NCBI GenBank assembly: GCA_023150275.1
Contig: JAKLLG010000006.1
Location: forward strand, 62,001 to 126,000
Length of the DNA: 64,000 nt
Direction: 5' to 3'
Source of the DNA: Rhodocyclaceae bacterium
GTDB taxonomy: Bacteria; Pseudomonadota; Gammaproteobacteria; Burkholderiales; Rhodocyclaceae
This document shows, piece after piece, positions 52,160 through 60,568 of the stretch (position 1 is the stretch's first letter; each line of letters starts with the position of its first letter). A program made the translations under genes and the position numbers. The notes below the pieces were generated by a model that saw nothing but the letters and a program-made list of their open reading frames with translations, had not been told where the DNA came from and did not search any database.

Positions 52160-53014
52160 ATGAAACAACTGTTCGCCCTGTTGCTGATGCTTCCCTTGCT
52201 GGCGTTTGCGCAGCAGGAGATGGAAATCATCCCGCTGAAGAACCGCACCGTTGATCAGGTGATGCCGGTGATCCGGCCGCTGGTCGAGCCGGGCGGCGCG
52301 CTTTCCGGCATGAACAACCAGCTCATCCTGCGCGCCTCGCGCAAGAACCGCGAGGAGATCAAGCAGGCGCTCGCCGCGCTCGATACGCCGGCCCGCCAGC
52401 TTGTCATCCGCGTCACGCAGAACCGCGATGCCGCCATGCAGCGTAGCGGGGCGGAGGCCTTCGGCAGCGTCGGCAACGATCATGTGCGCGTCACGCAGCC
52501 GCCTACCGGCGTCGCCGCGGGCGGTGGCACGGTCGTTATCCGCAAGGGCGATTCGGTGATCGGCGGGCAGGTGGTCGAGACGCGCAGCACGCGTACGGCG
52601 AGTGCCGCGCAGTCGGTGCAGGTGGTCGAGGGCGGCAAGGCCTTCATCAATGTCGGCCAGTCAGTCCCGCTGCCGATGCAGCAGGTGGTACTCGGCCCCG
52701 GCGGCGCCATCGTCACCAACACCACCGTCTATCGCGACATCGGCCAGGGTTTCTACGCCGAGCCACGGCTTGCCGGCGACCGCGTCATGCTGGAGATCAG
52801 CCCGCAGTTCGATACGCCAGGCAATGCCGGCTACGGCAGCGTCAATACACAGCGCGTGTCCACCACCGTTTCCGGGCGGCTGGGCGAATGGATCGAACTC
52901 GGCGGCAGCGGCCAGCAGGCCGGCGGCACGCAGCGCGGCAACCTCTCCGTCGGCACCAGCGAAGTGCGCGACAACCGCAGCGTCTGGCTGATGGTCGAGG
53001 AAGTTCGCCAGTAG
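52160..53014 (+). CDS. Short secretin-like (N-domain) exported protein
   Basis: A 284-residue exported protein: signal peptide (MKQLFALLLMLPLLAFAQQ), a secretin N-domain (EIIPLKNRTVDQVMPVIRPLVEPGGALSGMNNQLILRASRKNREEIKQALAALDTPARQLVIRVTQ) and a C-terminal beta-rich part (AFINVGQSVPLPMQQ, GFYAEPRLAGDRVMLEISPQFD, GEWIELGG) that resembles part of the secretin/GspD family. It is far too short for a complete secretin pore. Role unknown; perhaps a secretin-derived periplasmic protein. Confidence 0.75.
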   Translation: MKQLFALLLMLPLLAFAQQEMEIIPLKNRTVDQVMPVIRPLVEPGGALSGMNNQLILRASRKNREEIKQALAALDTPARQLVIRVTQNRDAAMQRSGAEAFGSVGNDHVRVTQPPTGVAAGGGTVVIRKGDSVIGGQVVETRSTRTASAAQSVQVVEGGKAFINVGQSVPLPMQQVVLGPGGAIVTNTTVYRDIGQGFYAEPRLAGDRVMLEISPQFDTPGNAGYGSVNTQRVSTTVSGRLGEWIELGGSGQQAGGTQRGNLSVGTSEVRDNRSVWLMVEEVRQ

Positions 53015-53026
53015 GGCGCGCCTCGT

Positions 53027-53905
53027 TCAATCGCGGGAAAGAAAGCGCTCCAGCGCCTCCGCCACCCGCGCCGGCTGGTCGTGGTGCAGGTTGTGGCCGC
53101 AATCGGCGATCGTTTCCAGTGACAGCGTGCGAAACGCCGCGAGGCGGCGCTGGCGTTCGGCGGGGTGTTCTCCGAAACGCTCCTGCACGAATCCATCATC
53201 GGCAAGCAGCATCAGCAGCGGTGCTTCGATGGCGCTCCACGCAGCCATCTGGTCATCGATCCGGTAGAGGATCGGCGCCGGCACCCGGTGCCATGGATCG
53301 CAGGCCATCTGCACGCGACCGCCGTCGAGCACGCGGCTCAGCGCGCGGGCGAGGAAAGCGGCTTTCTCGTCACTCAGCCGCGGGTTCACCTGCTGCATGC
53401 GCCGCTGCAGTGTCGCGTGATCGGTGTAGCTGTTCAGGCGCGGCGTTTCGCCGAGATGATCCAGCCATTGCGCCAGCTGCTTCGGCGCGTCCTTCGCCTC
53501 GGTAGCGAGCAGGCCGAGAAAATCGAGCATCGCCACCTGCGCCACGCGCTGCGGCTGTGCGCTGGCATACACGGCGGCGATGTTCGCCCCCATGCTGTGC
53601 CCGACCAGCCGCGCCGGGCGCTCGGGCGAATAGTGCGCGAGCAGCGCATCGAGGTCGCCGTAGTAGTCGGGAAACCAGTACGGGCGGCCGAGCCATTCGC
53701 TGTTGCCGTAACCGCGCCAGTCCGGCGCGATCACATGCCAGTCCGCGCGCAGCGATTCCACCAGAAACTGGAAGGTCGGCGACGAATCCATCCAGCCATG
53801 CAGGAAGAACACAGCCGGCGCATCGTCGGCGCCCCAGTGGCGGACGGCGTAGCGCAGGCCGCGCACGGTGATGAATTCAAGCCGGGAATCAGGGTGATGG
53901 TTCAT
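53027..53905 (-). CDS. Alpha/beta-hydrolase
   Basis: A 292-residue alpha/beta-hydrolase-fold protein: oxyanion region FFLHGWMDSSPTF, nucleophile elbow LVGHSMGANIAAVYA (Ser), probable acid in LLADDGFV and His in IADCGHNLHHDQP. Substrate not predictable. It lies downstream of metY on the same strand, beyond the metY terminator. Confidence 0.92.
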   Translation of the reverse strand: MNHHPDSRLEFITVRGLRYAVRHWGADDAPAVFFLHGWMDSSPTFQFLVESLRADWHVIAPDWRGYGNSEWLGRPYWFPDYYGDLDALLAHYSPERPARLVGHSMGANIAAVYASAQPQRVAQVAMLDFLGLLATEAKDAPKQLAQWLDHLGETPRLNSYTDHATLQRRMQQVNPRLSDEKAAFLARALSRVLDGGRVQMACDPWHRVPAPILYRIDDQMAAWSAIEAPLLMLLADDGFVQERFGEHPAERQRRLAAFRTLSLETIADCGHNLHHDQPARVAEALERFLSRD

Positions 53906-53920
53906 GGTGCTGGCAGGATG

Positions 53921-53953
53921 AAAAAAGGCCGCGGGTCTGACAGCCCGCGGCCT
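53921..53953 (-). terminator. Rho-independent terminator after metY
   Basis: On the minus strand a 10-bp AGGCCGCGGG/CCCGCGGCCT stem and T6 run, 19 nt after the stop. Confidence 0.9.
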
Positions 53954-53972
53954 GCGACGTTCCCGAGCCGTG

Positions 53973-55256
53973 TCAGACGACCTTCAGCGCCTGATCCAGA
54001 TCGGCGATCAGATCCTCGATGTGCTCGATGCCGATGGAAAGGCGGATCATGTCTTCCGACACGCCGGCCTTCTTCATCTCTTCCGCATTCAGCTGGCGGT
54101 GCGTGGTCGAGGCCGGGTGGCAGGCGAGCGACTTGCAGTCGCCGATGTTCACCAGCCGCGTGATCAGCTTCAGCGCATCCTGGAAACGGCCGCCAGCCTC
54201 GATGCCGGTGCCGCTGCTGCCCTTGACGCCAAAGGTGAGGATGCCCGAGGCGCGCCCACCCATGTACTTCTCGACCAGGTGGTTGTCCGGGTGCTCCGGC
54301 AGGCCGGCGTAGCTGACCCACGACACCTTCGGGTGATCCTTGAGGAACCACGCGATCTTGCTCGTGTTGGCGCAGATGCGGTCCATGCGCAGCGCCAGCG
54401 TTTCGCAGCCCTGCAGGATGAGAAAGGCGTTCATCGGCGAGATCGCGGCACCCATGTTGCGCAGCGGCACCACGCGCGCGCGGCCGATGTAGGCCGCCGG
54501 GCCGAGCGCCTCGGTGTAGACCACGCCGTGGTAGGAAATGTCCGGTTCGTTCAGGCGCTTGAAGCGCGCCTTGTGCTCGGCCCACGGGAACTTGCCGCTA
54601 TCGACGATCATGCCGCCGATTGAATTGCCGTGGCCGCCGATGTATTTGGTCAGCGAATGCACCACGATGTCGGCGCCGTGCTCGAACGGGCGGCACAGGT
54701 GGGGCGAGGGCACGGTGTTGTCGACGATCAGCGGAATGCCGTGCGCGTGCGCGATCTCGGCCAGCTTCTCGAAGTCGGTGATGTTGCCGAGCGGGTTGCC
54801 GACCGACTCGCAGTAGATCGCCTTCGTCTTCGCGTCGATCAGCGCGGCGAAGCTCTCAGGCTTGTTGTAATCGGCAAAACGCACGCTGATGCCGTACTGC
54901 GGCAGCGTATGCGCAAACAGGTTGTAGGTGCCGCCGTAAAGCGTTGCCGCCGAGACAATGTTGTCGCCGGCTTCCGCAATCGTCTGGATCGCATAGGTGA
55001 TTGCTGCCTGACCCGAGGCGAGCGCCAACCCGCCGATGCCGCCTTCCAGTGCCGCGATGCGCTTTTCCAGCACATCGTTGGTCGGGTTCATGATGCGCGT
55101 GTAGATGTTGCCCTGCACCTTCAGGTCGAACAGATCGGCGCCGTGCTGCGTGTTGTCGAAGGCGTAGGAAGTCGTCTGGAAGATCGGGACGGCAACGGCC
55201 TTGGTAGTCGGGTCCGGGCTGTAGCCGGCGTGGACGGCAAGCGTTTCGAGCTTCAT
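53973..55256 (-). CDS. metY: O-acetylhomoserine aminocarboxypropyltransferase
   Basis: A 427-residue PLP enzyme of the Cys/Met-metabolism family: MKLETLAVHAGYSPDPTTKAVAVPIFQTTSYAFD, YTRIMNPTNDVLEKRIAALEGG, PLP Lys in VVHSLTKYIGGHGNSIGG and ACHPASTTHRQL. Converts O-acetylhomoserine and sulfide to homocysteine and acetate. The length and internal indels fit MetY rather than cystathionine synthases (about 390 aa). Confidence 0.95.
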   Translation of the reverse strand: MKLETLAVHAGYSPDPTTKAVAVPIFQTTSYAFDNTQHGADLFDLKVQGNIYTRIMNPTNDVLEKRIAALEGGIGGLALASGQAAITYAIQTIAEAGDNIVSAATLYGGTYNLFAHTLPQYGISVRFADYNKPESFAALIDAKTKAIYCESVGNPLGNITDFEKLAEIAHAHGIPLIVDNTVPSPHLCRPFEHGADIVVHSLTKYIGGHGNSIGGMIVDSGKFPWAEHKARFKRLNEPDISYHGVVYTEALGPAAYIGRARVVPLRNMGAAISPMNAFLILQGCETLALRMDRICANTSKIAWFLKDHPKVSWVSYAGLPEHPDNHLVEKYMGGRASGILTFGVKGSSGTGIEAGGRFQDALKLITRLVNIGDCKSLACHPASTTHRQLNAEEMKKAGVSEDMIRLSIGIEHIEDLIADLDQALKVV

Positions 55257-55393
55257 GCGGGCGCCTCGTGCGGTGGTCGGGAGAGGGGAGTGAATTTTAG
55301 CACTCGGGCGGCAACAGAGCAGGTGGCGAGACGGGTCACGAGGCGGAGGCGTGCCGGCGTCATGGTCAAGCTAATCAGCATACGCAATTGGTA

Positions 55394-55410
55394 TAGCATG
55401 TATCATGCTA
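55394..55410. promoter_or_regulatory. Perfect palindrome TAGCATG-TAT-CATGCTA
   Basis: A perfect 7-3-7 inverted repeat about 80 bp upstream of the orphan secreted-protein gene, in AT-rich sequence with promoter-like composition. Confidence 0.4.
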
Positions 55411-55491
55411 ATGGGAGTTCTGGCAGACTGTGTTGTGATCTCTATCGGCAAATCTAAGGCATTTCGTCAGCAATCTAACTTGGAGGGCATC

Positions 55492-56283
55492 ATGAGACTA
55501 TCGCATTCACTTGCTGCTGCTTTGGGGATCGTTTGCTCTGCGTCGGCATACGCATTGCCGACACAATGGGATCCGTTTCTCGATTGCACAAAAAGTTTCG
55601 TCCCTGTTTCCCGACCTGCCCGACCTATGGAAACGGTCGTTGCCGAGCGGGTCGTGACGACTTGTGTTCGAGTGGGGCCGCCATCCTTGCCGTCGGTCAC
55701 GGATAGGGTTGCCGGGATCACGCCGGGCGGCGGAACTGCAAACACCGTACTCGACACCCCTTGCCCCAAGATTCCGGAGACCATTAATGGCCTGCAAAGT
55801 AAAATTTCCGCGTATGCCGACGCAATTCGTCAGATCGACAGCGCCATTGCCGCTGGAAACGAAGCACAAATAATTCTCGGCGATACCATTTCGGCCCTGA
55901 CGAACGAAAGCACGCGTCAGGACAGGGTTTGCGCACGTGCAACCGGCAGTTACCAGGTGGCTCATAAAAAGAAAATGCGCGAGTTGCGCGCCTTTTGCCA
56001 GCGGGGTTCTTCTGCAAATCGGGCAGATTGTTTAGACGCGGTCGACGCTGAGGCGACCATCGCGCCATCCGTATGGCCCTTGTTTGAGAAAATGAATGCG
56101 GAATGCAGCAAGGCAAACGAGATTTACATCAAATTGCAGGAAACAAAGGCACTGTCAGCAAAATACAAGTCCGATCTGACTGCGCTACAGGCAGAGCGCC
56201 AAAAGCTCAACGTAACCAAAATCAGAACACAGCGCCTGCTGAACACACTGAATCAGGAACTCGCCAACTGCGCCAATCCGTGA
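55492..56283 (+). CDS. Orphan exported coiled-coil protein
   Basis: A 263-residue exported protein: signal peptide (about residues 1-22, SHSLAAALGIVCSASAYA), a Cys-containing N-domain, then mainly helical, coiled-coil-prone sequence (residues 90-260) with regular Cys pairs (RVCARATGSYQ, AFCQRGSSANRADCLDAV, AECSKANE). GGAGGG precedes ATG 55492. Its base composition and codon use are AT-richer than the neighbours, suggesting horizontal gain. No family recognised. Confidence 0.75.
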   Translation: MRLSHSLAAALGIVCSASAYALPTQWDPFLDCTKSFVPVSRPARPMETVVAERVVTTCVRVGPPSLPSVTDRVAGITPGGGTANTVLDTPCPKIPETINGLQSKISAYADAIRQIDSAIAAGNEAQIILGDTISALTNESTRQDRVCARATGSYQVAHKKKMRELRAFCQRGSSANRADCLDAVDAEATIAPSVWPLFEKMNAECSKANEIYIKLQETKALSAKYKSDLTALQAERQKLNVTKIRTQRLLNTLNQELANCANP

Positions 56284-56369
56284 GGAGTAACAATTCACGG
56301 GGCAGCGTCAATTAAATGTTCTGCCAACTGCCGCAGTTTTTGTCGCTCCATCTTTTAGCCAAGAGTACC
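56284..56369. other. Spacer between the orphan gene and the left direct repeat
   Basis: Non-coding. It includes a stretch (about 56299-56326) resembling 57337-57362 near the other repeat copy, with GGGCAGC, TCAATT and GTTCTG in the same order. Confidence 0.4.
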
Positions 56370-56602
56370 AACGACAATCCCCGACAGCCCCACTGCCGGG
56401 GATTTGCGCCAGCGTCAGTGATCAATCAGATCATCGTCAGCTGGCCGTTGGTGGTGCGTACGCGGTCGCCGCTCTGCACGCGCGGGGTCTGCGTTTCGGT
56501 GAAGGTGCGCGTGCGGCCGTCGTCGTAGCGCACGGTCACTTCGTAGAGCGTCTCGCCGCGCATGCGCTTTTCCACCTCGTGACCGGCGAAGGCGTCGCCG
56601 GC
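56370..56602. repeat. 233-bp direct repeat, left copy
   Basis: Matches 57538-57770 with 8 mismatches by my count (about 96.5 percent identity) in the same orientation, offset 1168 bp. The repeat covers the last 59 codons of the glycine-zipper gene and its terminator region. Confidence 0.9.
56426..56602 (-). pseudogene. 3' fragment of a glycine-zipper protein gene
   Basis: Encodes AFAGHEVEKRMRGETLYEVTVRYDDGRTRTFTETQTPRVQSGDRVRTTNGQLTMI and stop, identical in this part to the C-terminus of the intact gene at 57594. The rest of the gene is missing; the frame runs into unrelated sequence at the PIN promoter. Confidence 0.85.
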
Positions 56603-56615
56603 CAATCGGATCGAT

Positions 56616-56648
56616 TTGACAGATAATATGGTATTAAATACGATACCA
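56616..56648 (+). promoter_or_regulatory. Promoter and operator of the PIN/RHH module
   Basis: TTGACA (56616-56621), 17-nt spacer, TACGAT (56639-56644). An inverted repeat TGGTAT-N8-ATACCA (56629-56648) overlaps the -10 and ends 2 nt before the start codon, a typical antitoxin operator layout. Confidence 0.6.
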
Positions 56649-56650
56649 AA

Positions 56651-57067
56651 ATGATTCCGGACATTGTCCTCGATACGAATGTGCTGGTGAGCGCCCTCAA
56701 GTCTCAACAGGGAGCTTCTTTTCGCCTGTTGTCACAGGTGGGCAACGGGCAATTTCAGCTTCACTTATCGGTGCCGCTTGTCGTCGAGTACGAAGCCGTG
56801 TTGAAGCGTGGAGGATTAGCCCTGTCCGACGCACAGGTTGACGATGTGATCGACTATCTGTGTGCGCAGGCGATCCATCACAAGATTTTTTATTTGTGGC
56901 GCCCGAAGCTCAAGGATCCGGATGACGATTTTGTCCTTGAATTGTCGGTGAAAGCGCGGGCGACCATTGTGACGTGGAACGTCGGCGATTTCCGGAACGC
57001 CCGGAATCTGGGGGTGTCTGTAGTGACACCGCGTGAATTTCTTGCCTCAATGGAGGGGCGATCATGA
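56651..57067 (+). CDS. PIN-domain toxin (putative RNase)
   Basis: A 138-residue PIN protein: first acidic residue in VLDTNVLVSALKS, Glu in VVEYEAVLKR, DPDDDFVLELSVKA and TWNVGDFRNA complete the acidic metal site. COG1569-like. It overlaps the antitoxin start by 4 nt (ATGA); toxin-first order. VapC relatives cleave tRNA or rRNA; the target here is unknown. Confidence 0.93.
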   Translation: MIPDIVLDTNVLVSALKSQQGASFRLLSQVGNGQFQLHLSVPLVVEYEAVLKRGGLALSDAQVDDVIDYLCAQAIHHKIFYLWRPKLKDPDDDFVLELSVKARATIVTWNVGDFRNARNLGVSVVTPREFLASMEGRS

Positions 57068-57297
57068 GCACGATCAGCGTACGTTTGCCCGATTCGCTGC
57101 ACAACATGGTGCGTGAGGTTGCGCAGCAGGATCACGTATCCATCAACCAGTTCGTGGCCTCGGCGGTGGCCGAAAAAATTTCGGCGCTGGCAACCGAGCA
57201 GTATCTTGGTGAGCGCGCTCAACGTGCGAGCGACGCCAAGTTTCGTTCGGCCCTGGCGGCAGTGCCAGATGTGACGCCGGACCCTTTCGATCAGTAA
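57064..57297 (+). CDS. Ribbon-helix-helix antitoxin
   Basis: A 77-residue protein: MSTISVRLPDSLHNMVREVAQQDHVSINQFVASAVAEKISAL, an RHH DNA-binding domain, followed by a tail (ALAAVPDVTPDPFDQ) likely to bind the toxin. Pairs with the PIN gene. Confidence 0.92.
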   Translation: MSTISVRLPDSLHNMVREVAQQDHVSINQFVASAVAEKISALATEQYLGERAQRASDAKFRSALAAVPDVTPDPFDQ

Positions 57298-57537
57298 AGG
57301 AACAGGGGGGCGGGCAACGATTGCCGGCAAAAGTGGGCAGCCTCAATTGACGTTCTGGCCCTCTGACATGCCGCGTTGCCCACGCATCCAACTCGCCGAA
57401 AACTCGCTGCGTTTCGAAGCCGTGCAGCCCCAGAACGGGTGTAAATGGGTGGTGTATTGGCTTGATCCAGGTCGAACGCGCTGCGCGTCGGCTTCTTCAA
57501 GGCCGTAGTCGCTATCGCCTTTTGCGGCGGCCTGGCA
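57298..57537. other. Spacer between antitoxin and right direct repeat
   Basis: No firm gene. A 46-codon frame (57368-57508, MPRCPRIQLAENSLRFEAVQ...) is possible but unsupported. AAAAGTGGGCAGCCTCAATT (57331-57350) resembles the terminal repeats of some IS21-family elements, from memory only. Confidence 0.35.
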
Positions 57538-57770
57538 AACGACAATCCCCGACAGCCGCGCTGCCGGGGATTTGCGCCAGCGCCAGTGATCAATCAGATC
57601 ATCGTCAGCTGGCCGTTGGTGGTGCGTACGCGGTCGCCGCTCTGCACGCGCGGGGTCTGTGTTTCGGTGAAGGTGCGCGTGCGGCCGTCGTCGTAGCGCA
57701 CGGTCACTTCGTAGAGCGTCTCGCCGCGCATGCGCTTTTCCACCTCATGGCCAGCGAAGGCGCCGCCGGC
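57538..57770. repeat. 233-bp direct repeat, right copy
   Basis: The copy that lies in the intact glycine-zipper gene; see 56370-56602. It includes an imperfect 13-bp hairpin at 57544-57572 that may terminate that gene. Confidence 0.9.
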
Positions 57771-58439
57771 GGCGCCGACCACGGCCATGGCCTTCTTGCC
57801 GTTGCCGCCGCCGATCTGGCTGCCGAGCAATCCACCGAGCACGCCGCCGGCCACCGCACCGAGGCCGGTGCCTTCGCCCTTGTTGCTGACTTCGCGCACC
57901 GATTCGACGGTGCCGCAGTCATTGCAGACGGCCGGTTGCTGGTTGTAGGCGGGCGAGGTGTTCTGCGCCTGCACGGGCGCCGGGCGGGCGTTCTCGGCAT
58001 AGATGCCGTTGTCGGCCACCGGCTGCGTGGCGACGCGCGTGGCGCGCGGCGGGCGTTGGTAGCCGGTTTCCTGCTCGGCAACGGCAGGCGTTGCCGCTGG
58101 CCGTGCGGCCGGGCGCGGCGCGCTGTTGCCGGCAGCGGCGCTGCGCTTGGGTTCGACGGTGATCGTCGAGCCGGCGGGGATCTGCAGCGTTGCCGGGGTT
58201 TCGTTGCGGGCGATTACCGGGGCGGCGCTCGTGGTGGTGTTCGCAGCAGGTGCGCTTGTCGTTGGTGCGGCAGCGAGCGGGGCGGTGACGCTGGCGGGCG
58301 CCTCGCCGCGGGCGGGCATCCAGCCGGCGAGGCTGGCGAGGCTTACGACTCCGGCCAGGCTGACGGCGGTGACCGAGGCCGCGGCAATCAGAATCATCGG
58401 GTGCGTCTTGCGGACGAAGGGGGCGTTGCTGTTTTCCAT
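57594..58439 (-). CDS. Glycine-zipper 2TM envelope protein
   Basis: A 281-residue membrane protein: N-terminal helix (MILIAAASVTAVSLAGVVSLASLAGW), a long Ala/Pro/Thr-rich linker, a CNDCG motif, then the glycine zipper GTGLGAVAGGVLGGLLGSQIGGGNGKKAMAVVGAAGGAFAGHEVEKRM (about residues 190-235) and a C-terminal beta domain. Relatives (YmgG, SlyB/PcP-type) sit in the envelope. The 3' end is duplicated at 56370-56602. Confidence 0.88.
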   Translation of the reverse strand: MENSNAPFVRKTHPMILIAAASVTAVSLAGVVSLASLAGWMPARGEAPASVTAPLAAAPTTSAPAANTTTSAAPVIARNETPATLQIPAGSTITVEPKRSAAAGNSAPRPAARPAATPAVAEQETGYQRPPRATRVATQPVADNGIYAENARPAPVQAQNTSPAYNQQPAVCNDCGTVESVREVSNKGEGTGLGAVAGGVLGGLLGSQIGGGNGKKAMAVVGAAGGAFAGHEVEKRMRGETLYEVTVRYDDGRTRTFTETQTPRVQSGDRVRTTNGQLTMI

Positions 58440-58576
58440 GATGCATCTCCATGCGGGGGGTACGTGCGTCGATTAACGCATGAACCCCGGGCATAGGGAG
58501 ACGCCGGAAACAAAGCTTTACAACTGCTTACCGATGCGCCGGAGCTTGCCCCATCGGCCCGGCGGCTGCGCTGCGT

Positions 58577-59560
58577 TCAGCGATTCACATCCACCACCAC
58601 GCGCCCGCGCACCTTGCCTTCGAGCAGTGCGCCGGCGGTGGCGATGGCGTCGCCGAGGCCGATTTCGCGGGTGATCGCCTCCAGCTTTGCCGGGTCGAGG
58701 TCGCGCGCCAGCCGCGCCCAGGCTTCGAGGCGCAGCGTCTGCGGCGCCATCACGCTGTCGATGCCGTAGAGGGTGACACCGCGCAGGATGAAGGGCGCGA
58801 CGCTGGCCGGGAAATCCATGCCCTGCGCGAGGCCGCAGGCGGCGACGGCGCCACGGTAGCGGGTGGTGGCACAGGCATTCGCAAGCGTGTGGCTGCCGAC
58901 GGCATCGACCACGCCGGCCCAGCGTTCCTTGCCGAGCGGCTTGCCGGGGGCAGCGAGTTCGGCGCGGTCGATCACCTCGGCGGCGCCGAGCGCCCTGAGA
59001 TGATCGGCCTCCGCCGGGCGGCCGGTGGAAGCGACAACGCGGTAGCCGAGCTTCGCCAGCACCGCGATGGCAACGCTGCCGACGCCACCGTTGGCGCCGG
59101 TGACGAGAATCTCGCCGTCGCCGGGCCTCAAGCCGTGCCGCTCCAGCGCCAGCACGCACAGCATCGCCGTGTAGCCGGCGGTGCCGACCGCCATCGCCTG
59201 CCGCGGCGTGAAGGCTGCCGGCAGCGGCACCAGCCACTCGCCCTTCACGCGGGCAAGCTGGGCGAGGCCGCCCCAGTGCGTTTCGCCGACACCCCAGCCG
59301 TTCAGGATCACCTCGTCGTCGGGCTTCCATTCGGGATGGCTGCTGGCGACAACGCTGCCGGCGAAGTCGATGCCCGGCACCATCGGGAACTTGCGCACCA
59401 CCGGCGACTTGCCGGTGATGGCGAGCCCATCCTTGTAGTTGAGTGTGGAGAAGGCGACGCGCACGGTGACATCGCCCTCGGGCAGGCCGGCGTCGTCGAT
59501 TTCCTGAACGGCGGCACGGTAGCCGGCGTCGTCCTTGTTGATGAGGATTCCGTTGAACAT
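58577..59560 (-). CDS. acuI: Acrylyl-CoA reductase (AcuI/YhdH, MDR family)
   Basis: A 327-residue NADPH-dependent reductase: [77 protein letters not shown] and [29 protein letters not shown] (Rossmann NADPH site). AcuI converts acrylyl-CoA to propionyl-CoA, which could feed the same pathway as prpE. Confidence 0.95.
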   Translation of the reverse strand: MFNGILINKDDAGYRAAVQEIDDAGLPEGDVTVRVAFSTLNYKDGLAITGKSPVVRKFPMVPGIDFAGSVVASSHPEWKPDDEVILNGWGVGETHWGGLAQLARVKGEWLVPLPAAFTPRQAMAVGTAGYTAMLCVLALERHGLRPGDGEILVTGANGGVGSVAIAVLAKLGYRVVASTGRPAEADHLRALGAAEVIDRAELAAPGKPLGKERWAGVVDAVGSHTLANACATTRYRGAVAACGLAQGMDFPASVAPFILRGVTLYGIDSVMAPQTLRLEAWARLARDLDPAKLEAITREIGLGDAIATAGALLEGKVRGRVVVDVNR

Positions 59561-59809
59561 TGAAGTGCTCCCGAAGGCAAAGGGGAGGCTTGATTGTGGG
59601 TGATGCGGAGGGAAAGCGGAAGGGGCTGCATTCCGACCGGGGGCGGGCCGTTATTGCCCGACGGCAGTTGCCGGGTTTGTACAGGCCGCACTTGCGCCGC
59701 TGGGCGGGCGGCCCGCTCGCGGTACCAGCGTTCAAGGTACGGGCGATTCAATAGTCGCGGCCGTTGCCGGTCTTCCAGTGCGGTGCGCCGTTCGCACGCA
59801 GGTGCGAGT
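59561..59809. other. Intergenic, no gene recognised
   Basis: About 250 nt between acuI and the TauE/SafE gene, with no convincing coding frame, promoter or repeat. Confidence 0.4.
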
Positions 59810-60568
59810 TCAAGCGAACGGCGTGGCGGCGAGCGGGCGCAGTGCCGCAACGAGCATGGCGGCACCGGACAGGAAGAGCAGGCACAGAACAAGACGACGA
59901 AAGGCGGCCTGGTTGAGCCCGGCAAACACGCGCGCGCCGACGGTCGCAGGCAGTACGAGCGCCAGCGCGACGATCGCGAATTGCGGGAGCATGTCACGTG
60001 TTACGAGCCCTCCGGCAATTTGTGCGGCGAAGGTGGCGGCAAGCACGGTGAGGTTGAAGGTCTGGATCAGCGTACGTGCGAGATCCTTGTCGTAGGCGCG
60101 CAGCGTGCACCACAGCGAGGATGCAATACCCGGAATTCCACCAACGCCGCAGACAAAACCGCCCGCGATGCCGGCTGCCGTCTCGGCAATGCGGCCGCCG
60201 CCGGTGATTCTGGGGATGCGCGCTGAAAAGAGCATTAACGGGCAATAGACGAGCAGCAGGCCACCGAGTACGCCGCGGAAGAGCACCGGATCGACGCCGG
60301 CGAGGAGGACGGTACCGAGTGGAATGCCGATGAAGCCCCCGGCGACAAAAGGCAACAGTTGTGCGAGCGGAATGCGCCGCGGCAGCGTTGCTATCGAGAA
60401 TAGCTGGCCGAAGAGGCCGCCGAATACGGCCATCACCGTTACCAAGCCGGGTTCGAGACCCCAGGCCCAGAATGACAGCGCGGTCATGCCGAAAGCGAAG
60501 CCGGAGACGCCCTGAACGAAGCCGCCTGCAGCGGCGCCGACGATGAGCAGGCCGATTTCTGCGTTCAT
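59810..60568 (-). CDS. TauE/SafE (TSUP) family permease
   Basis: A 252-residue membrane protein with about eight helices: IGLLIVGAAAGGFVQGVSGFAFGMTALSFWAW, PFVAGGFIGIPLGTVLLAG and GGFVCGVGGIPGIASSLWCTL, typical of TSUP proteins that move sulfite, sulfoacetate or other small anions. Substrate unknown. Confidence 0.92.
   Translation of the reverse strand: MNAEIGLLIVGAAAGGFVQGVSGFAFGMTALSFWAWGLEPGLVTVMAVFGGLFGQLFSIATLPRRIPLAQLLPFVAGGFIGIPLGTVLLAGVDPVLFRGVLGGLLLVYCPLMLFSARIPRITGGGRIAETAAGIAGGFVCGVGGIPGIASSLWCTLRAYDKDLARTLIQTFNLTVLAATFAAQIAGGLVTRDMLPQFAIVALALVLPATVGARVFAGLNQAAFRRLVLCLLFLSGAAMLVAALRPLAATPFA

Noticed and set aside
57368..57508. A 46-codon plus-strand frame after the antitoxin
   Set aside because: No ribosome-binding site, no recognisable family, and it sits in a probable recombination scar.
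59750..59812. A C-terminal coding fragment HLRANGAPHWKTGNGRDY on the minus strand
   Set aside because: About 20 codons, no start, overlaps the end of the TauE/SafE gene; too short to support as a gene.
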